Positions 1 to 10,334 of a stretch of DNA of 64,000 nucleotides are shown piece by piece. Source of the stretch: Diplolepis rosae (taxonomy: Eukaryota > Arthropoda > Insecta > Hymenoptera > Diplolepididae); assembly GCA_030998225.1 (NCBI GenBank), contig JAPYXD010000680.1, forward strand, positions 17,496,501 to 17,560,500. The letters are read 5' to 3'. A program made the position numbers and the translations under genes. Under the pieces are notes generated by a model that was not told the origin of the DNA, did no database searches, and saw only the letters and a program-made list of their open reading frames with translations. Position 1 is the first letter of the stretch; every line of letters starts with the position of its first letter.

Positions 1-95
1 CAAGTATAGCAATAAATCAACATTTTCCAAAAAGATTAATATTTTCCAAGTGAAAACTCATTTTTGAAACACAGAGTCCATCACCGATCCGGGAT
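1..95 (-). repeat. Inverted unit of the 148-bp repeat
   Basis: This is the reverse complement of one unit of the tandem repeat at 2,815-3,440; shared words are TCACCGA.CCGGGATTT and TTTCCAAGTGAAAACTCATT. The same inverted unit occurs at 17,345-17,440 in copy B. The repeat therefore flanks the head of each block in opposite orientations, like the ends of a foldback element. Confidence 0.75.
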
Positions 96-112
96 TTCAC
101 AAAAATGAGAAT

Positions 113-600
113 TTTGCACGTTTTTTGAAAAGACCTTCCCCATTAAAAAACTTGACTTTAAAATCCATGCCAAAATCAACATGAAAAGGAATGTCAAAAA
201 GGAGATGAAAAATGACGTAAAAAATTAAGTGAAAAAGGACGTTAAAAGCGTTGTAAAGAACTTGGACAGTTTTTTATGTGGTTTACTACATCATTTTTGA
301 CATCGTTTTTTACTTCATTTTTGACTTCATTTTTGACGCCATTTACATTTTGATACAAAAAGAACCGTGACCATTTTCACTTATTTTGTACGTACGTATT
401 ATTTATTATGATTAATACTTGAATATTAAGGAGACTCGTTGTTGCGGAAAATAAACACTCCTATACTTTCTAACTTTCCCAATTATTGACGTTTTTATAG
501 TCCTTTCTGACATCATTTTTCATCTCCCTGTTGACGTCCCTTTTCATCTTGATTTTGGCATGGTTTTTGAAGTCAAGTTTTTCAATAGGGGTAGGTGTTA
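113..600. repeat. Inverted repeat in block head
   Basis: Positions 113-240 are an imperfect reverse complement of 497-600 (for example AAGTCAAGTTTTT against AAAAACTTGACTT). The copy in B is at about 29,565-30,010. No coding frame is convincing here; the 78-codon frame at 531-767 runs through repeat sequence. Confidence 0.6.
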
Positions 601-639
601 ATTCATATTTAGATAGAAAGTCACCCATTAATCTAAGCT

Positions 640-1835
640 GTTATATTGGTCCCAAAAAGAAAAACGGAAAATTAACGTTCTGGCCCTCTGCCCTTAGTTG
701 CCTTTTTTCAAATATTGAAGGTAAGACAATGGTTCAAAGGGTTATCTGGAGCCGGAAATTACTGTAAATGGGGCAATTTGATATACAGTAAAACCCCGTT
801 TATCGCAACACCTTCCAATCAAATGCCTCCCGTTTATCGCAAAAACAGAGGGGTTCCCACTTCTTCGCCATCAGCTTGAACAACTGATTATCAGCACATG
901 CGCCTAAACGAATAGTTTCACGCGCTTTCGCTGTTTATCATTGTTTACATTCGAGTTTCAATAACCTCGAATACGTTTTTTTATTGTCATTATATGTGCA
1001 ATTATAAATGAGTAAAAACGTGGAACCGAACGATGGTGCGTATACGACTAGTACAAACAATACATTTTAATTACTTTAAAGCTTACATATTTCTCTTATA
1101 ATTTTCGAATGCATGATTGAATTTTTTCAGTAGAAATATTCCCGCATTTTGTAAAACAATTGATTCGCAATTGGTAAAGCGATTTCTGTACTAGGCACAA
1201 TTCATGCTATAATTTGTCATAATAATATACATTGAAATGTAAAAAATTTATATATTTTTCTGTTACATATAAAACACAAATTTGTAGAAATATATACATA
1301 AACGATAGTTTGGAAAGAACTGCTAAATAAAGAATTTCAAAAACATTTATGCATTTCATAAGAAAAAAAATGTACCTCTCAAAATAAGTACGGATTCCAA
1401 AGACGCTTAAAAAAATGTAATAAAATCCTTTTAATAAATTAATGGCTACAAATAATTTCATATCTCCCTAATATACGAAAATTCATATAAATATATGCAT
1501 CACAAATTTAAAAGTGAGGGGTATTCCCGCCTATCCTTAACAATCACGTGACCACTCCTTCTACTAATAAGAGGGGGAAAAAAATGGTAAGGTTTATTGC
1601 GATAAACGGGAGAGACAATTTGCAATAAACGGGTGTTGCGATAAACGGGGTTTTACTGTATATAAACATTTTCGAACCGCTTCCTTGAAGGGCGCTGCTT
1701 GTTTAAGATAACATACATCACACATATTCTTAAAAAAATGAAGAGCCGAAAATTCGGCAATAGGGAATTAAATGAGCCCTTAATTATAAAATAGAAATTA
1801 TCTTGTTTCGATGTTATGGTTTATTAAAATAAAAA
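640..1835 (+). mobile_element. Relic arm of a Foldback-family element (copy A)
   Basis: Excluding the pogo-like insertion at 786-1,658, this stretch matches the outer right arm of the giant Foldback element at about 29,225-29,530. Shared features are the GGCCCTCTGCCC block, GAAGGTA.GACAATGGTT, the GAAGAGCCGAAAATTCGGC end block and the ATGAGCCCTTAATTAT end block. Only one arm and one degenerate repeat unit remain. The copy in B is at about 30,095-30,370. A decayed member of the same family therefore predates the block duplication. Confidence 0.7.
786..1658. mobile_element. pogo/Tigger-like MITE, 873 bp
   Basis: The terminal inverted repeats begin CAGTAAAACCCCGTTTATCG and are flanked by TA on both sides (784-785 and 1,659-1,660). 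The CAGT start and TA duplication are typical of pogo-type elements. Subterminal copies of the ATAAACGGG motif recur at both ends. Copy B has the uninterrupted site near 30,213. No transposase frame is visible, so it is non-autonomous. Confidence 0.88.
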
Positions 1836-1907
1836 TACCTTAGATTATTTGAATTTTTGAAAAATAATTTTGAAAGCTATGGAGAATTTAAAACACGAAA
1901 ACTACTA

Positions 1908-2561
1908 GGTGCGCAACTAAGTTCCCGCTGTTTGTGGATAGATGGCTCCAGCAGTAAGTGCTGGTCGATTTTGACACATCCAAAACGTCATGAACCAACC
2001 TTAGACATATGGTAAACAAACCGTTTTGACATATTAGTGATTTTGTTTTGGCGTCATATACTTTTGGTTGTGTGGAAATGTCTGATTTTGTGCTAAGTAA
2101 TCGTCATTTGCGGAAAGTGTTGATTTTTTTCGTTCATTCGAAGAAAACGGTGGCTGAAGCGCATCGAGAGCTCCAAAAAGTTTACGGAGATGCTGTTCTG
2201 AGTGGAACAACGTGCCGTGATTGGTTCCGTCCTACCTGGAAATGCTCAAATGGGAAGTCTTACCCCACCCGACGTATTCCCTAGATATTGCATCGTCCGA
2301 TTATTACATGTTCCGGTCGATGGCACATGGTCTGGCTGAACAGCAGTTCCGCTCATATGAAGACATCGAAAAATGGCTTGATTCGTGGATAGCCTCAAAA
2401 GATGAAGACTTTTACCGTAACGGTATTCGAGCTGTACCAGAAAGATACGCTAAAGTTGTACCTAACGATGGACAATACTTTGAACAATTCATTTTTAACC
2501 ATTTTTGCACACTAAAGTTGCATTTTCATAAAAAATAACAGCGGGAACTTAGTTGCGCACC
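1908..2561 (+). mobile_element. mariner element, internally deleted (copy A)
   Basis: Inverted ends GGTGCGCAACTAAGTTCCCG and the complement bound the element, flanked by TA on the left and TG on the right. It is 654 bp, against about 1.3 kb for an intact mariner. Relative to the copy in B it has lost a further 180 bp of the transposase middle, so it cannot encode an active enzyme. Confidence 0.93.
2048..2538 (+). pseudogene. mariner transposase remnant
   Basis: The first part encodes the N-terminal helix-turn-helix region (MSDFVLSNRHLRKVL, KKTVAEAHRELQKVYGD). A deletion junction near 2,230 then joins it, in another frame, to the C-terminal third. That third contains the third catalytic aspartate in HPTYSLDIASSDYYMF and the SYEDIEKWLDSWI block. 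The first two catalytic aspartates are missing. The domain order and final DGQYFE motif are those of DD34D mariner transposases. Confidence 0.93.
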
Positions 2562-2814
2562 TGATGAAAAAAAGAGATAAGGTATAATTTTAGTTTTGTT
2601 CTCAAAACAGAAAAACCTTAAATTTCTTCATTTTTTGAAAGTGCTTTTTTTCTCTCTCCAGAAGGGGTTGGTTGAAACTGATGAGGTTCAAGTAAAACAA
2701 ATGCTCTGCAATTGATTATTTTTGGATTATTATTTCGTATAACTGGTAAATTATAGCTGTAATGATCACAATTTTGTTAAGGAAAGGGTTTTAATTGATA
2801 AAATAAGGTAATTT

Positions 2815-3440
2815 TTGCAAAATTCCGAGTCGGTGATGGACTATGTTTGGAAAATGAGTTTTCATTTGGAAAATATTAATCTGATTGGAAAATATTCTAG
2901 AAGTTTATTCTTGTACTCGCCTAGCACAACTCAGCACAACTTTTTGTTTTTCGAAATTCCCATGTCTGCAAAATTTCTGGTCGGTGATGGACTATGTTTC
3001 CAAAATGAATTTTAATTTGGAAAATATTAATCGGATTTAATGTTCTAAGAGTTTATTCTTGTACTCGCCTAGCACGATTCAGCACAACTTTTTGTTTTTA
3101 AAAATTTCCATTTCTGTAAAATTCCGGGTCGGTGATGGACTATGTTTCAAAAATGAGTTTTAATTTGGAAAATTTTAATCTGATTGAAAATGTTATGGGG
3201 ATTGATTATTGTACTCGCTTAGCACAACTCCTTGTTGTTAAAAATTCCTATTTCTGCAAAATCCCGGATCAGTAATGGACTATGTTTGAAAATGAGTTTT
3301 TATTCGGAAAATATTGAACTGATTTAAAACTTCATAAGGATTGATTGCTGTACTTGCTTAGCACAACTTAACACAAATTTCCAATTCTTGAAATTCTTTT
3401 TTTCCAAAATTCCTATTTTTTAAATCCGGTTTTTTCAAAA
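2815..3440 (+). repeat. Tandem repeat, period about 148 bp (copy A)
   Basis: Four degenerate units each carry GGTGATGGACTATGTTT (near 2,832, 2,983, 3,131 and 3,272), an AATATTAATCTGATTG block and a TACTCGCCTAGCACAACTC block. The array ends just before the 3' end of the minus-strand gene. The short open frames inside it are by-products of the repeat. Confidence 0.85.
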
Positions 3441-3584
3441 ATATTTTTAAAGTTAGGGGTTCGGCATTACAGCACAAAAATATAATTTGTATTTGATACT
3501 CAATGAACATTTAATTGACTTGTAAAAATGCAGCAAAACATTTATTTTTGTGATATAAAATTTTTTTTGACAATTTTTTATTAT

Positions 3585-3806
3585 TCAAAAAATCATTTTC
3601 GGCACTAATAAATTCGCCGCTTTCTTCAAAGGTTTCTTCATCTGGCATAATATGCCTTTCTTTGGCCCGAATTTACGATACAGCGAATTCTTCTTTTCTT
3701 CAAATTGTTCACAGTACTTGAAAACAGGTTCAACAATTCCCTTTTGATAATCAATAAGTATTCCTTCAAGCTTGTCATCTTTAAACATAAGACTGCCATT
3801 GTCTTC
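3585..3806 (-). CDS. Putative secreted-protein gene A, exon Y (last)
   Basis: The final coding exon has a clear acceptor (TTTTTCAG then GAAGAC) and 73 codons before TGA. AATAAA follows the stop within about a dozen bases. The peptide is Lys-rich and contains LEGILIDYQKGIVEPVF and a C...Y...C spacing (Cys, then Tyr 11 residues on, then Cys 11 residues on). The splice phase (0) matches exon X. I do not recognise the family. The exon is almost identical in B and is truncated and rewritten at its end in C. Confidence 0.6.
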   Translation of the reverse strand, partial: EDNGSLMFKDDKLEGILIDYQKGIVEPVFKYCEQFEEKKNSLYRKFGPKKGILCQMKKPLKKAANLLVPKMIF

Positions 3807-3930
3807 CTGAAAAATAAATTATGAATAAATAAACCAAATTATTAATGCTTCTATGGTTTTTCAAAGTTAAAGGTGAAGCACAATTGGTCATTCTTATTTT
3901 TTTTCTAAATTCACGTGAAAAAGTAATAAC

Positions 3931-4143
3931 CTTTGATAGCACGTAATTTTCATCCTTTAATGCCACGTAAACAATTTTAGAGGATTTTTCCAATCTCTCA
4001 ACGACCAATTTTATATATCTATTTGAACCAGCATATTTTTCTATTCCGTTATATAATACCATTGTATGTTCAGCAGAGTATATCTCCTTTGCATATCGTG
4101 GAAAGTCTTCAAGTTTTTTTAAAAATTCCACTGGTTTCTCCAA
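3931..4143 (-). CDS. Putative secreted-protein gene A, exon X
   Basis: The exon has 71 codons between acceptor TTGTTCTAG and donor AAG|GTTATT, with both ends in phase 0. The peptide runs LEKPVEFLKKLEDFPRYAKE to ENYVLSK. It is the same length in copies B and C. I count 14 amino-acid replacements between A and B. By contrast, the intron that follows (3,807-3,930) is identical in A and B over nearly its whole length. No known domain was recognised; the sequence looks helical and charged. Confidence 0.62.
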
Positions 4144-4751
4144 CTAGAACAAATTTCAATTTTTTAAACTCAACCAACTTAATTGAAAGCGTAACAATAC
4201 ACTGAAAATATTATAAGATAATATTTCATTAAAAACCATTACCTTTCATAATCTTAAAAATTTTATTTACTCAAATTATTCAGTTTCGATATTGAAACAA
4301 ATTTTATGTTTTCAAAAATATTTCAGTCAGCGAGTAGTTCGCCAGTATTGAAACTAACTTTTTGTGAAGAAATTTGTTTCATGAATGAATAATGATTGTT
4401 GTTTCCAAAGTTTTCAGAAATTTTTTGATTACCATAGGCATTTAAATTGAATGATTACATTTTTTTTTTAACAGCAAATTTGAGTGAATCAACTAAAATT
4501 ACTTGTTAGGGCGCATTTAGTAGTAGTATAGAGGAAAATTGGTTGACTTTACTGAAAAATGTAATCTTCATCAGAGATACGCATGAGAATTGTACACTGA
4601 TATATACCTGGATCATTCACACCTTCTAAATCAACTGAAAATTTTGGAACTATCAAGACAAACATTTGTAGTTCTAACCGAAGCTGGCATAAAAATCTTT
4701 CGAATTAAATTAAGCATAGTTGTCCAGCAAATATTTTGATTGAAAAAAAAG

Positions 4752-5391
4752 AGTTTTCTTGATCTCCTAGCCGAAAGTACGGTCCTCCCGGACGCATTTC
4801 ACTCCAGAAAGAACTACTTTTGTGGCCTTATTTTGTTTTCTTCGCCTCAGTAGTGTCGCTAAATTCATCGTATAATTCGTTTGTTTAATTTAATTTAATG
4901 TGACTTCATGCAATTGCACAAAAGAGTAACTCTTAATAAGAATAAGAAAAAATTCATGTACGCGGTTTATTTTATATTAATAATTATATTCATAAAAGTA
5001 ATAATAATTATTGTAATAAGATTAGTATTACTGGATGTGTCATGTTAAAGTTACTGTTGATTTTACTGTTGCTGTTGTTATTGTAAGATTGAATTTTATT
5101 TTAAAGTTTCTAATGCCCGCCCCGACCAGCAAAAACCTCGGCTTCGCCTCGGTTTTGCAAAAGTCGGGTGGACCTCACCCTGCCCCCTACAAAACCTCGG
5201 CTTCGCCTCGGTTTTGGGCTTACTTCCCAGGACTTTCGGCTGGAGATCAAGAAAAATAGTATACGACCCACAGCCAGAATGTTGGATGCCCTGGCGTATG
5301 TGATATGAATGCCTCGGCTTCGCCTCGGCATTTATGACATATACACCAGGAACTCAAACTTTCTGGCCTAGGGTCGTAATATACTATTTTT
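4752..5391. mobile_element. Insertion unique to copy A, with GC-rich hairpin motifs
   Basis: B and C run straight from the A-rich tract to AGAATCTAAAGATAGAG, whereas A carries about 640 extra bases. The outer part is an inverted pair (TTGATCTCC.AGCCGAAAGT, 4,758 versus 5,228-5,252). A second inverted pair follows (ATAGTATACGACCC versus its complement near 5,385). The word CCTCGGCTTCGCCTCGG occurs three times (near 5,137, 5,198 and 5,312). This looks like two adjacent or nested MITEs. The overlapping short frames on both strands are not convincing genes. Confidence 0.75.
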
Positions 5392-5937
5392 AGAATTTAA
5401 AGATAGAGTTAAAAACGTAATTAATAACAATATTGTAACGCATTTCTTGAAAGGTTAACCGAAGAAGTCAATAGCTATTCAAGGTCATGTTTTAATTATC
5501 CGATCCCAACCTTACCGACACTTTTTTTCGTCCTTCGCATTTCGACATTAACTGAAAGATCTAATTAAAGCATTGAGTAATTATGTAAAAAGCAATAAAG
5601 AAAGTTTATCTAGGTCCAAAATGTTTGTAATTATAAGAAAAAATGTTTTAGAATTTTTTTTATTATAAATATAAAGGAGATAAGGGGCAGGTAAACGTTC
5701 CTTAGTGTTTTTTACTTAATTACCTAAAGTTGTAATTCGATATTTTAAATATTGTGGAAATGAGGACGAAAAATAGGTGTCGGTAAGGTAGAGATCGGAT
5801 AAGTAAGATATGGCTTTGAAAAGTGAATCATGCAGTTGATCCAATCAAAAACTGAATCAATCTGAATCGAAGACTTTTCATTCGAAAAAAAGACTTTCTT
5901 TCAACAGAATTAGTTTTTTCTCTTAAATATTTCATAC

Positions 5938-6139
5938 CTTTGCAACTGCCAGACCAGTAGGGTTGGTATTGCCTTTTATCATGTCCTCCGTTTTAATTAT
6001 TTTAGTATCGTCTAAAAAATCTTTAATGCTTTGAAATCCCTCAATAGCGTTGCTTTCCTCAATAGACTGTTCATATGGATGTGATGTAATGAAAAAGCGT
6101 CGACAATCTTCTATTTCACGTGTAATACCCAGCATGTAC
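5938..6139 (-). CDS. Putative secreted-protein gene A, exon W
   Basis: The exon ends at a strong donor (GCAAAG|GTATGA) in phase 0, matching exon X. The acceptor is either TGTACAG at 6,140 or CTTCTAG at 6,161; the first is preserved in all three copies. The peptide includes YMLGITRE, SHPYEQSIEESNAIEGFQSI and GNTNPTGLAVAK. The length (202 nt) is identical in A, B and C. The entry phase (2) does not match the simplest exit of exon V, so an exon or the true V donor is missing from my model. Confidence 0.58.
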
Positions 6140-6514
6140 CTGTACATGACATAAACCGAACTAGAAGGACACACATAATAACAATGATTATTTATAATTA
6201 TTCTGACAATTTTCTTCATACTCTTTTGAAGTCCGATTTACTTTTTGTAGCATAATAGTGAAAAAATTAAATGCTTCAACTATAAAGTATTGCCAAAAAT
6301 GTCATTTAAAATTGAAATTTTAAATTACTATAATATATTTTAAATTATTATAACGTTTTTTGCTAAAATGTAGTTGTTATGATAAAAATTAATATAATTA
6401 CTTCAATCTATGACAAAAAAAGAGACTCAAAGCGTGTACTATTGTGATTATGCTGCCAAAACATAAGTGTTGATAATATGTTTTTTCTACCCTCTTTTCC
6501 AAAGGAGTTTTTAC

Positions 6515-6742
6515 CGTAATCGTAAAAAATCCTAAAGACACTATAAATTGAAGGTTTGTTCCATCGTAAGTTGTTACGGTATTTTTCCGATAAGGATAAC
6601 CTTCCTTATTTATTACTTTGCCTTCTAACGCCGATGAATTTAATTCTGGAACGAATAAATGGACTCGCTGATTATCATAAGAACATTCCACTTGAGAATG
6701 GAGTAATTTTAAGACAGTGTTTTTCATAATAAATTTCCTCAA
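6515..6742 (-). CDS. Putative secreted-protein gene A, exon V
   Basis: The acceptor TATTTTAG is followed by an open phase-0 frame: KFIMKNTVLKL, VECSYDNQRVHLFVPELNSS, TTYDGTNLQFIVSLGFF. The end shown uses the donor ACG|GTAAAA, which B and C have lost. An alternative shared donor-like site lies nearby at ATAGT|GTCTTT. The A-B differences are mostly replacements and cluster (GYPY against DNSH). No known domain was recognised. Confidence 0.55.
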
Positions 6743-8794
6743 CTAAAATATTAATTTAAGTGTCATTGTTGTATCAAGTGGCAAGCTCAAAATAACTCAT
6801 TATGTTTGTCAGATTCACTATAGTATTGATGGTTGATTGCTTGTACAACAAAGCCACATGCATATTTTTTGTGATGCGCGCAGAAGAAATTATAACAAGA
6901 AGAAGGAGTGGCTCAAAAGATAATCTAATCTACTTTCGAAAGGATTTCTCATACTAATGGTTTCGAATCTCAAATGGTTCGCTTTGATTTTCGTGTGTGT
7001 AAATAGTATCTAGTAAACTACAGGTAATAGGGCACATATTTCTGAAAAAAGTTGCTGAGTTTTAAAAAGGGATTATGATGATGAAGGTCATAAGTTTTAC
7101 CTGAGAAATATCTTCAAGATCATTTTAATATCAACACGAGCATTGCAATATTTTAGCCTATCTTTAACATCTTAAATTATTAATAGAATATAATAAAATT
7201 TCGATCAAGATCATGGTATAGCAGTTCGTGATAAGAATAGTGAAGAACAGAATCAGGTGGATTAAGGCTGACTTTAAAGCAACATTAAGAATATTCCTGT
7301 TATAAAGGCAATGATCTTCATCTTTTCTTTGTTCAAAAACACAGCAAAGTTTGTTTTGTGGAGATAAGGAAATACTTAAAACGCACCTACTGAAATGTCT
7401 TTTGGGTATTCTAGGTGTATGAAGCCTTATATGGGGCATTATTTCTCACGTGCACCCAATCAAAAATTTTATATTTTCTGATTGACCTGAAACTAGGGAA
7501 AAACGTTGTCCTAAAACAGCCAGAAAAATTTTTCTTTGATTCAAAAATAATTTTTTTGACTCAAACAAATTTGTGCATTGCTATATAGTTAAAGAAAAGT
7601 TTATTGGTGGAAAGAAATCTCTTGATTGCTTTTTTTTCGTGAAGATAGGCCATATTTCGAATGCCTGTAACTACTATCCTTTGGGATACCTTGATTTTTT
7701 TAAATTAAAAATGCTTTTGATTTGCGTTTAAGTTAGTACCTTTTCTTTAGATTTCAAATTAAAGGATCTTGTGATTTCTACTTCCAAAGCCCTGAATGAC
7801 AAAAGGGATTTTTTTTGTTTTCGAGAAATTTAATAGAGAAAAAACTCGATACACAGTCGGCGCTCGTGATTACTTTTTACGTTCATTCCGCAAAATGTTT
7901 GCGAGTAGATTTCTTGTAATGATTACTGTTTTCCTTTAAAAATATAATTACTCTTATCATTTAACAGGGTTAAGACTGTCATTAATTTGATTTAATGCCT
8001 ACCTTTCAGTTACTCTTCGGATGTAATATAACCAAAAATTATTAAATTTTTTGAATTGAGCTAAATGTGTTTCTCAAAATTGGTTCTATTGTAATATAAT
8101 ATATAGTACTTTTAGTTGTAAACGTTTATCAAATAGTAAACATTTTTTTTTTCAAAATAAGATGATTCGTTTTAGACTAAGTAAATTAAAAAGGGTCTAT
8201 ATTTCGTGATGAATTGTACATTCGGAAAGCATTAAGTATATACATAATAATTAATTTTGTCTTGAAAAAAAAAAATTACAACAAAACAATAACAATTATC
8301 GACACAAGAAATCGACTCGAAAACGTTTTGTGGGGTCAACGTACATACAAGTGATCGCGAGTGCCAAACGTGTATGAAGTTTATTCTCTATTCAATTTCT
8401 CGAAAACAAAAGAAAAACCTTTTGTCCTTCAGAGCTTTGAAACTAGGGATTCCAAGCTTCAATTTAAAATAAAAAAAAAAGGGGAATAACTTTGAAAAAA
8501 ATCGAAAACATTTTTATTTTAAAAAATAAGGATGAAAATTTGAAAATTTCAAAAAACGATTCGAACTATTTATTTTTGTTAAAATAAGAATCGCAAACAT
8601 TCAGATTAAAACAATTTGCATATGTAGGACAATGTTTTGCTTCATTTCAGGTCAATCGTAAAACATTAAATTTTGTGGTTGGGTACACTTGAGTAATAAT
8701 GACTCATATATGTATATCGTTTCGGAAATGGCACAGTAAACAAAATGTATGCACCTGCGTAGATATGTTTACAAAGAGACATCTAATGCTTACG
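6743..8794. other. Presumed intronic sequence, no secure exon
   Basis: This is AT-rich sequence shared with B, and in part with C. A 16-codon frame at 7,321-7,274 (minus) starts with a hydrophobic signal-like stretch and then a stop. It is absent from B and C, so I do not call it a gene. B lacks 7,222-7,350, and C lacks most of 7,165-7,640. A block of about 430 bp present in B and C (35,611-36,047 in B) is absent here near 7,640. Confidence 0.5.
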
Positions 8795-8977
8795 TCACTC
8801 CTGGCATGTGACGTGGCAATATTTCTTTCTTAAGATTGTCCCAAAGAAAATTTTAGACTTGACTATTTTTAACAAATGTTTACGTTTTTTATGACCCCTT
8901 GAATCCGGAAAAACGATTTTTTTAATACTGTCTACCCGTCTGCCGATGTCGTCGTTGTCGCCATATGTGTACAACAA
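8795..8977 (-). other. Conserved open stretch, possible exon
   Basis: The frame encodes YTYGDNDDIGRRVDSIKKIV followed by a basic tract (GHKKRKH). It is open in A and B (B: 37,281-37,463). C (about 51,643-51,826) has lost one base in a T-run, which shifts the frame. I found no splice pair that joins it in phase to exon 1 (phase 1) and exon V (phase 0). It may be a neighbouring exon or simply conserved repeat sequence. Confidence 0.3.
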
Positions 8978-9450
8978 TTTTAAAATCGAATTCTACTTAT
9001 AATAATTTCCCCCTGAAATTTTTCACTCAAACCAAAGTTTAAAAAGTTACAGTATTTCAAAATTTGAAAAAAATTAATAATCAAATTCCATTTTCCATCA
9101 AACTATTCAAGAGTCGAAAAAACATTAAAATTTATTTATTTACATATTTCTTATAAAATTTCTATTTTTTGTTCCAATTATAAAAAAACTGTTATTAAAA
9201 ATAAAAAATTCCATTATCCTCGTGACATTTTTTGATCAGACCAAAATTGAAAACATTACAACCCAGTTGAAAATGTGTGAAATTAAATTAAATGCACTGA
9301 GGTATCCATATGCGCTGAAGATCAGCACGGGAAATTCCGTCGATGCTTTTATTTTAGAAATTCTTACCAATTTATCGCAAATAATATAAATCTATGTTCA
9401 AAGTTTCAATGATATAATGTGATTTTAATATTATTAGAAATTTAAATTAC

Positions 9451-9511
9451 CTATAGCGCCCGAGGAAGTAAGGATAAAGGCACACAAAAAAGCACTTCTC
9501 ATCATCCACAT
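9451..9511 (-). CDS. Putative secreted-protein gene A, exon 1 (signal peptide)
   Basis: ATG is followed by 20 codons with a hydrophobic core (MWMMRSAFLCAFILTS) and then a phase-1 donor (ATAG|GTAATT). This is the classic layout of a signal-peptide exon. B is identical. C differs in a few bases that keep hydrophobicity (FFCAFILTF). A TATA-like run lies 120 bp upstream. It is too short to stand alone as evidence, but three conserved copies with ATG, donor and TATA in register make it credible. Confidence 0.62.
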
Positions 9512-9630
9512 CGTCACTATGATTGTAATACAGACAGATTAGTGGCACTAACTTGTATGTAAGAGATTAAGTAGTTCTGAAAACTCTTTAAGCAGAACTA
9601 TTTCTGATGTAGTCACTGGTTGCAATACGA

Positions 9631-9640
9631 TATATATATA
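9631..9640 (-). promoter_or_regulatory. TATA-like box of gene A
   Basis: TATATATATA lies about 120 bp before the exon 1 ATG and is preserved at 38,111-38,119 (B) and 57,898-57,906 (C). An initiator-like ATCAGA follows roughly 30 bases downstream on the minus strand. The transcription start is inferred, not shown. Confidence 0.4.
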
Positions 9641-10330
9641 TGCTCATGGAGAATAGGCATAAGGAGACCAAACTAAAGGAGGAATTACACCTCTGTATGC
9701 AGGCATTATGCTTGCTGGTTAACCTGGTAACATATTAATGAAAAGAAACAGGAAAATTGTCGGTCTCTTTCTGTCTTGTATGTCGCCATGGTAACCTGCA
9801 TGCAGAATGCTTGCATGCAGAGGTGTAACTCCTCCTTAATGTAACTGAAAATTAGAGTTTTTTGTCGGAAGTACATTGCGTACAGAAACTTTCCAAGAGA
9901 TGGCGTTCCCGCATGTAGCGTAAAAAAATTAACTCTTCGGTTATTCATGGTTTATACCTTTGCATGCATGCAGGCTGTCATGGGACCATTTTATATTAAT
10001 AGCTTCTGCTTGCTGTTTTTTAATTCTATATATGTACACAAAACACAATTGTGGATTCACGTAATCGACACATTATTTTACACTTTTCTTAAACAACCTC
10101 AAATATACTACTTGTGTAAAAAATGCACCAACGCTTTTAATTCTATACTCCAAATAATAGTTTCAAATAATTAGTGTTTATAAACATTTAAAAATATTAC
10201 CTGTAATATGTGGTTATGTTAGAATATTTTGAGCGAACTGAAGGGAGCGAAATGTTTTTGGCGCCACTTGCATTGGCGCCATCAATTGGGAAGTTCTTGT
10301 ACCTTTTCCATGTACTTCCGACAAAAACAA
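9640..10330. mobile_element. Palindromic (foldback) element beside the gene promoter (copy A)
   Basis: The outer arms (GGAGAATAGGCATAAGGAGA in B, and its complement about 540 bp on) enclose an inner perfect-stem region with AGGTGTAATTCCTCC and GCATGCATGCAGG motifs. The right arm is truncated here and complete in B (38,115-38,725) and C (57,900-58,505). It lies directly upstream of the TATA-like box in every copy. No transposase is visible. Confidence 0.7.
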
Positions 10331-10334
10331 ATAG

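Noticed and set aside
3585..3806. Assignment of exon Y to a known C..Y..C effector family
   Set aside because: One spacing match in a Lys-rich peptide is not enough; it needs a profile search.
7274..7321. Second signal-peptide exon (hydrophobic 15-residue start)
   Set aside because: It stops after 15 codons without a usable donor and is missing from B and C.
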